Below, piece by piece: positions 59,725 through 64,000 of a DNA stretch of 64,000 nucleotides. A model generated the notes under the pieces. It had not been told where the DNA came from. It saw only the letters and a list, made by a program, of their open reading frames with translations, and ran no database searches. The first letter of the stretch is position 1, and each line of letters begins with the position of its first letter. A program made the position numbers and the translations under genes. Origin of the DNA: Flavobacteriales bacterium UBA2306 (GTDB taxonomy: Bacteria > Bacteroidota > Bacteroidia > Flavobacteriales > Weeksellaceae); assembly GCA_002345565.1 (NCBI GenBank), contig DDVS01000002.1, positions 107,605-171,604 on the forward strand, in the 5' to 3' direction.

Positions 59725-62376
59725 ATGAAACTATACTTTAGTGTTAACTTCGGAACAAAAGTTGGCCAGCGACTCGTTTTGCGCCTATTTGACGACAAAA
59801 ACGAACATCGTGAATACGATTTGAGCTATTCCGAAAATAACAACTGGACCACAGAAATTGATTATTTTTCAAAATCAATTCTCTACAAATATCTTGTCGT
59901 GAACGAAGATGGGGAAGTTTTGGAGGAAGAAATTCCTTTTCATCAGCTCAATCTTCCGAACAGTTTTAAAGAATTTGTAATCTTTGACCAATGGAATCTC
60001 AAGAATTTTCCTGAAAATTATCTCACCAACAAAATTCTTCACAATCGTTTGCAGGGTTTTCAGCCTGCAAAACAACCGGTTGTTAAGAAGCATACACATC
60101 TTTTCCGAATTGAAGCGCCACTTTATCATCCAAATTGGCAATTGGTTTTGGTTGGAAATGTGGATGCTTTGGGAAATTGGGATTATGAAAAAGCAATTGA
60201 ACTGAGCGAAACAGATTACGGCGTTTGGGAAACCGGTGTTGAAATCAATTCTCATCAGACAATTCTTTACAAATACGCGATTAAAGATAAAAATACAGGC
60301 AAAGTTTTTTACATAGAACCGAGCGAAAATCGTTGGGTTTTTGGAAATCAAAATAAGGATATTCTTTATGTGAAAGCTGACCATTATTTCAAATTTGATA
60401 ATCATACGCTTTGGCATTCTGCGGGCGTTGCGGTTCCTGTTTTTTCTTTGAGAACTGATGACGGTTTCGGTGTTGGAGAATTTCCTGATATCAAAAAATT
60501 GGGAGATTGGGCTAATGAAACCAAATTGTCTGTGATTCAGATTTTGCCGATTAACGACACGACTGCAAATTACACCTGGACGGATTCTTATCCTTACGCC
60601 GCGATTTCAGTTTATGCACTTCATCCGCAATATCTTTCGATCGAGAAATTAGAATATGCTTTGCCGAAAGATCTGGTTAAAGATTATCAGGCAAAAAAAG
60701 CAGAATTGAATGCTTTGAGTTTGATTGACTACGAGCAGATGATTTCCGGAAAATGGAAATATGCAACAGCTGTTTTCGAGGGAAATCAAGAAGCGATTCT
60801 TAAAGATAAAAACTTTAAAAAGTTCATTAAAGATAATGAGGAATGGCTGATGCCTTATTCTGCATTTTGTGTTTTGAGAGACAAATACAAAACGCCAAAT
60901 TTTAACGAATGGAAAACTCATAAAAAATATATTGCTGGAAAAGTAGCAACACTTTATTCACCAAGTCATAAAGAGTATTCTCAATTGATGCTTCACGCTT
61001 GGGTACAGTATCAATTGCATTTGCAACTTCAAGACGCTGTAGAATATCTCCATAAATTGGGGATTTCCGTAAAAGGAGATTTGCCGATTGGGATTTACAG
61101 ACATTCTGTAGAAGCTTGGACAGAACCGGAATTATTCGGAATGGATTTTCAAGCTGGTGCACCACCAGACCAATTCTCAGATTTGGGACAAAACTGGGAA
61201 TTCCCGACTTATAATTGGGAAGTGATGAAAGCCGACGGTTATCAATGGTGGAAAAAACGTTTCAAAGTTCTGGAGCAGTATTTTGATGCAATGAGAATCG
61301 ACCATATTCTTGGATTTTTTAGAATCTGGAGAATGCCGATTTCTTCAACTCAAGGGTTATTGGGGTATTTTTATCCTGCGCTTCCAGTGACCGAAAAAGA
61401 ATTTGCTGACAGACAGATTCCATTTAGCTTTGACCGTTATGTGAAACCATTTGTGAATGACCCGATTCTTTGGGAGAACTTCGGAGATGTGAAAGACAAA
61501 GTTCAAAATCATTTTTTTGATACTCATAATGGAACCATTACTTTCAAACCGGAATTTGATACTCAGAGAAAATTGACTGATTATTTCAAGAAAGAATCTT
61601 GGGATTGGGCAGAAGAAAAATTGATTTCTTTAGCCGGAAATGTTCTATTCTTAACTGAAGAAACAGAAAACGGCGTTGTTTATCATCCAAGATTTAATAT
61701 TGCTAAAACGACTTCTTACAAATACCTTCCGGATTGGGAAAAAGCAAAATTGAATGATGTTTATAATGATTATTTCTTCAAGCGTCAGGATGGACTTTGG
61801 TACCAGAAAGCGATGGAGAAATTACCGGCTTTACTGAATTCTACAACGATGTTGATTTGTGGCGAGGATTTAGGATTGGTTCCGGATTCAGTTCCGGTTG
61901 TGATGGATAAGTTGGCAATTACCGCTTTGAAAGTTCAAAGAATGCCTTCTGAAAATATCGCTTGGTACGACCCGAAAAATGCAAGTTATCTGAATGTTGT
62001 TACAGCTTCTTCTCACGATAGTTCTACATTGAGACAATGGTGGCACGAGGACAGAAATTTGACTCAAAAATATTTTAATCATCAATTAGGTCAATATGGA
62101 ACAGCGCCTTGGGATCTGTCTCCGGAATTGTCAGAAATGATAATGAAACAGCATCTTTACACGGATGCAATGTTGGCGATTTTCCCGATTCAGGAATTTT
62201 TGGCAACCGACCAAGAATTGATGAATCCGAATATGGATGAAGAGAGAATCAACAATCCTGCAGTTTTCCCACATTATTGGAGATACAGAATGCACCTGAA
62301 ATTGGAAGATTTGAAAACCAAAGACCAATTCAATCAGAAAATTGCAAGTTGGATTGAAAACAGTGACCGATTTTAA
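59725..62376 (+). CDS. malQ: 4-alpha-glucanotransferase with two CBM20 domains (DPE2-like)
   Basis: An 883-residue amylomaltase that moves glucan chains in maltose/maltodextrin metabolism. Two N-terminal starch-binding CBM20 domains (about 1-100 and 115-225; the second has VLVGNVDALGNWDYEKAIEL) precede a GH77 catalytic domain. This has SLRTDDGFGVGEFPDIKKLGDWA, the nucleophile region MRIDHILGFFRIW, the acid/base CGEDLGLVP and the third Asp in ASSHDSSTLRQWW. Two CBM20 plus GH77 is the layout of plant DPE2 and of some bacterial enzymes. No signal peptide, so probably cytosolic. Confidence 0.93.
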   Translation: MKLYFSVNFGTKVGQRLVLRLFDDKNEHREYDLSYSENNNWTTEIDYFSKSILYKYLVVNEDGEVLEEEIPFHQLNLPNSFKEFVIFDQWNLKNFPENYLTNKILHNRLQGFQPAKQPVVKKHTHLFRIEAPLYHPNWQLVLVGNVDALGNWDYEKAIELSETDYGVWETGVEINSHQTILYKYAIKDKNTGKVFYIEPSENRWVFGNQNKDILYVKADHYFKFDNHTLWHSAGVAVPVFSLRTDDGFGVGEFPDIKKLGDWANETKLSVIQILPINDTTANYTWTDSYPYAAISVYALHPQYLSIEKLEYALPKDLVKDYQAKKAELNALSLIDYEQMISGKWKYATAVFEGNQEAILKDKNFKKFIKDNEEWLMPYSAFCVLRDKYKTPNFNEWKTHKKYIAGKVATLYSPSHKEYSQLMLHAWVQYQLHLQLQDAVEYLHKLGISVKGDLPIGIYRHSVEAWTEPELFGMDFQAGAPPDQFSDLGQNWEFPTYNWEVMKADGYQWWKKRFKVLEQYFDAMRIDHILGFFRIWRMPISSTQGLLGYFYPALPVTEKEFADRQIPFSFDRYVKPFVNDPILWENFGDVKDKVQNHFFDTHNGTITFKPEFDTQRKLTDYFKKESWDWAEEKLISLAGNVLFLTEETENGVVYHPRFNIAKTTSYKYLPDWEKAKLNDVYNDYFFKRQDGLWYQKAMEKLPALLNSTTMLICGEDLGLVPDSVPVVMDKLAITALKVQRMPSENIAWYDPKNASYLNVVTASSHDSSTLRQWWHEDRNLTQKYFNHQLGQYGTAPWDLSPELSEMIMKQHLYTDAMLAIFPIQEFLATDQELMNPNMDEERINNPAVFPHYWRYRMHLKLEDLKTKDQFNQKIASWIENSDRF

Positions 62377-62394
62377 TCCCAAAAAATAAATTTT

Positions 62395-62427
62395 AAAGCC
62401 TTTCAAATTTTTGAAAGGCTTTTTTGT
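62395..62427 (+). terminator. Intrinsic terminator of malQ
   Basis: AAAGCCTTTCAA (62395-62406) pairs with TTGAAAGGCTTT (62411-62422), loop ATTT, then T. Confidence 0.88.
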
Positions 62428-62647
62428 TGAAAATTATTAGACTGATTATCAGGTGTAAATTTGATATTTGAATTGAATTTTGATTCTAAATCTAAATTTT
62501 CGTTTAACTTTTATTATTCGTCAATATCCAAAAGATAGAAAGTTTCATTTCAAGGAAAAAATGGATTTTCGAATTTAATTTTTAAAATAAAAGAAATGAA
62601 ACATTGAAAATGTTCCATTTGACAATTAACAAAATAAATAAAAACAA

Positions 62648-63622
62648 ATGAAAAAGATAATTTTAACACTTGCTATTATTTTTGGAGGATTAGTTTCTGC
62701 ACAAGATTACTATGATACTTATCCAACCGATTATAACGGATACGAATATTATGTTGATTCCTACGATTATCCGGACGATTATTATTACAACTATCCAACG
62801 GATTATTATCCGGACCAATATTATCAAGGATATTATAACGACTACCGAAATGCGGTTTTCTCTGTAAATTGGAATCAGTTTTTTGTACAATACAGATTGA
62901 GTCCATTCCAAATCAATCAGATTATGATTCTTAATAATCGTTTTGCTTCTTATGATGCTTGGAACTCTTATTACAGATGGAACCCGAACAGATGGTATTA
63001 TGACAGATTTTATGCGCTTCAAAATATCCTTGGTCCAAGAATCTTTGTAGTTTATCAAAATGTTTATTTCCGTGGAGCAAGTCCGTTTGTGTATTACAGA
63101 AACCGTTGCGTGAACTTCTATGCGAGACGTTATCCGGTAAGACCGATTTACAGAAATGTGAATATTAATATCTACAAAGTAAACCGAGGGAATTTCCGAG
63201 AAGGATTTAGAGAAAATGTCAGAAATCAAGGGATGATAAATCCAACCAGAAATAACGGAATCCGAAATGATAATCCAAGAAGTGGTTCTAACGGAAATAA
63301 TTGGGGAGGAATCCGAGGTTCTGAAAATAATGGAACCAGAAATCAGCAAAACTCAGGAATTAGAACTAATGAAAATGGAGGAATCAGAAATTCTGGTGGA
63401 ACAAGAGATAATAATTTTGGAGGAATAAGAAGAGGAAATAATTCTGATAATGTTAGAAATCAATCTTCTCCCAATATTAGAAATCAAGGCGGAATCAGAC
63501 AAAATCAAAACTCTGAAAGAAAAATCGAGAACAGAAGTAATGAACGCTCTAACCAAAGAAATTCTACTCCGAAATCTGAAAGCGGAAACAGAGGTTCCGG
63601 AATGAGACTCACTTCCAGATAA
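62648..63622 (+). CDS. Secreted low-complexity Tyr/Asp- then Asn/Arg/Gly-rich protein
   Basis: A 324-residue exported protein in three parts. After a signal peptide ending VSAQ (about 19), residues 20-68 are mostly Tyr, Asp and Pro (DYYDTYPTDY...). About 69-185 is an ordered-looking Tyr/Arg/Phe-rich part (FSVNWNQFFVQYRLSPFQIN, FYALQNILGPRIFVVYQNVY). About 190-324 is Asn/Arg/Gly/Ser-rich with repeated GIRN/GGIR units and is probably disordered and strongly basic. No known family motif. The next gene is a Spy-like chaperone 100 bases on. Could be a surface or periplasmic polymer-binding or condensate-type protein; unknown. Confidence 0.75.
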   Translation: MKKIILTLAIIFGGLVSAQDYYDTYPTDYNGYEYYVDSYDYPDDYYYNYPTDYYPDQYYQGYYNDYRNAVFSVNWNQFFVQYRLSPFQINQIMILNNRFASYDAWNSYYRWNPNRWYYDRFYALQNILGPRIFVVYQNVYFRGASPFVYYRNRCVNFYARRYPVRPIYRNVNINIYKVNRGNFREGFRENVRNQGMINPTRNNGIRNDNPRSGSNGNNWGGIRGSENNGTRNQQNSGIRTNENGGIRNSGGTRDNNFGGIRRGNNSDNVRNQSSPNIRNQGGIRQNQNSERKIENRSNERSNQRNSTPKSESGNRGSGMRLTSR

Positions 63623-63722
63623 AAGTATTTAACAAAAATTTATAATATCAACAACTTAACATTATAAATTATAGTAAATCCAACAAACAGATAAAATTTA
63701 TAAATATTAAAATCAATCAAAA

Positions 63723-64000
63723 ATGAAAAAATTAATTTTAAGCGCAGCATTTCTTGGACTAGGAGTTTTCGGATTTGCACAAACGACAGCAAAAACAGAC
63801 CATTCTCAAAAAAAAGCGGAACGTTTACAGCAAATGAAACAAGAATTAAATCTTACGGATGCTCAAGTGGCTCAATTAAAAGCTTTACACGAATCCAAAG
63901 CCGCTGAAAGAAAAGCTGAAATGGCAACAAAGAAAATGGATAGAGCTCAAAAGATGAAAGAAAATGAAGCAGAAATGCAGAAAATCTTAACACCGGAGCA
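63723..64000 (+). CDS. Spy/CpxP-like LTxxQ-motif periplasmic protein (3' truncated by window)
   Basis: The first 92 codons are present. Signal peptide MKKLILSAAFLGLGVFGFAQ, then a Lys/Glu/Ala/Gln-rich helical part with RLQQMKQELNLTDAQVAQLK and a second ILTPEQ at the window end. These are the LTxxQ motifs of Spy/CpxP envelope-stress chaperones. The gene runs off the window, so its length is unknown. It follows the low-complexity gene in the same direction. Confidence 0.8.
   Translation, partial: MKKLILSAAFLGLGVFGFAQTTAKTDHSQKKAERLQQMKQELNLTDAQVAQLKALHESKAAERKAEMATKKMDRAQKMKENEAEMQKILTPE

Noticed and set aside
62690..63349. 219-residue Ile/Ser-rich minus-strand frame
   Set aside because: It is an artefact of the biased codons of the Tyr/Asn/Arg-rich gene on the plus strand.

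Overview
The window is chromosomal DNA of a low-GC member of the Bacteroidota, most likely a flavobacterium of the Chryseobacterium/Weeksellaceae type (inference). Evidence: the gldKLMN type IX secretion genes, three cargo proteins or candidates with C-terminal T9SS sorting domains, Bacteroidetes-type promoters (TTTG, 19-22 nt, TAnnTTTG) in front of many genes, almost no Shine-Dalgarno sequences, and families found mainly in this phylum (DUF4270, DUF6427, DUF6341, IPExxxVDY). It is nearly all core genome. I see no prophage, insertion sequence, CRISPR array or plasmid gene.

Layout. 1-5455: 3' end of a tRNA, panC, a degenerate glycogen-synthase-like protein, a DUF4270 lipoprotein and glmS. 5559-10593: gldK-gldL-gldM-gldN (T9SS core and motor), closed by a terminator. 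10652-16231: an FAD oxidoreductase, then a sulfate-assimilation cluster (APS reductase, cysD, cysN and a siroheme-synthase-like/TSUP fusion) whose internal spacers carry dispersed repeats. 16228-19444 (minus): a VOC protein, a PepSY-type membrane protein and a TonB-dependent siderophore receptor with two Fur-box-like sites. 19592-30030: ABC-F ATPase, GH25 lysozyme-like protein, an 11-mer-repeat secreted protein, a LolA-like protein, DUF3109, DUF6427, DUF6341, a universal stress protein, a FAH-family hydrolase, a DnaQ-like exonuclease, phosphatidylserine synthase and a DUF2147 protein.

30147-38461 is the translation block: pdhB, rpsU, xerC-like, hpf, then tRNA-Thr, Tyr, Gly, Thr, tuf, tRNA-Trp, secE, nusG, rplK, rplA, rplJ, rplL. 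The order matches the classical thrU-tyrU-glyT-thrT-tufB-secE-nusG-rplKAJL order, but rpoB/rpoC do not follow. Three promoters here share the 11-mer TTTGCAAACCG. 38610-51975: M13 peptidase, S8 peptidase with a T9SS signal, a DnaQ-DnaE fusion polymerase with a degenerate PHP domain, and two T9SS cargo proteins whose last 79 nt are identical. 52217-56398 (minus): acpP-fabF-rnc-IPExxxVDY-pyk. 56580-64000: folE, cysS, a carboxypeptidase-regulatory-like protein, a DPE2-like 4-alpha-glucanotransferase, a Tyr/Asn/Arg-rich low-complexity secreted protein and the start of a Spy/CpxP-like protein cut by the window end.

Working together: gldKLMN would export the cargo proteins encoded at 40711, 47813 and 49981. 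The cys cluster activates and reduces sulfate to sulfite. The receptor and PepSY protein probably serve iron uptake. The tRNA/tuf/ribosomal block is read from several strong promoters. No obviously new multi-gene system is present. The best leads are the two intergenic repeat families, the shared promoter 11-mer, the two domain fusions and the two odd low-complexity or repeat secreted proteins.
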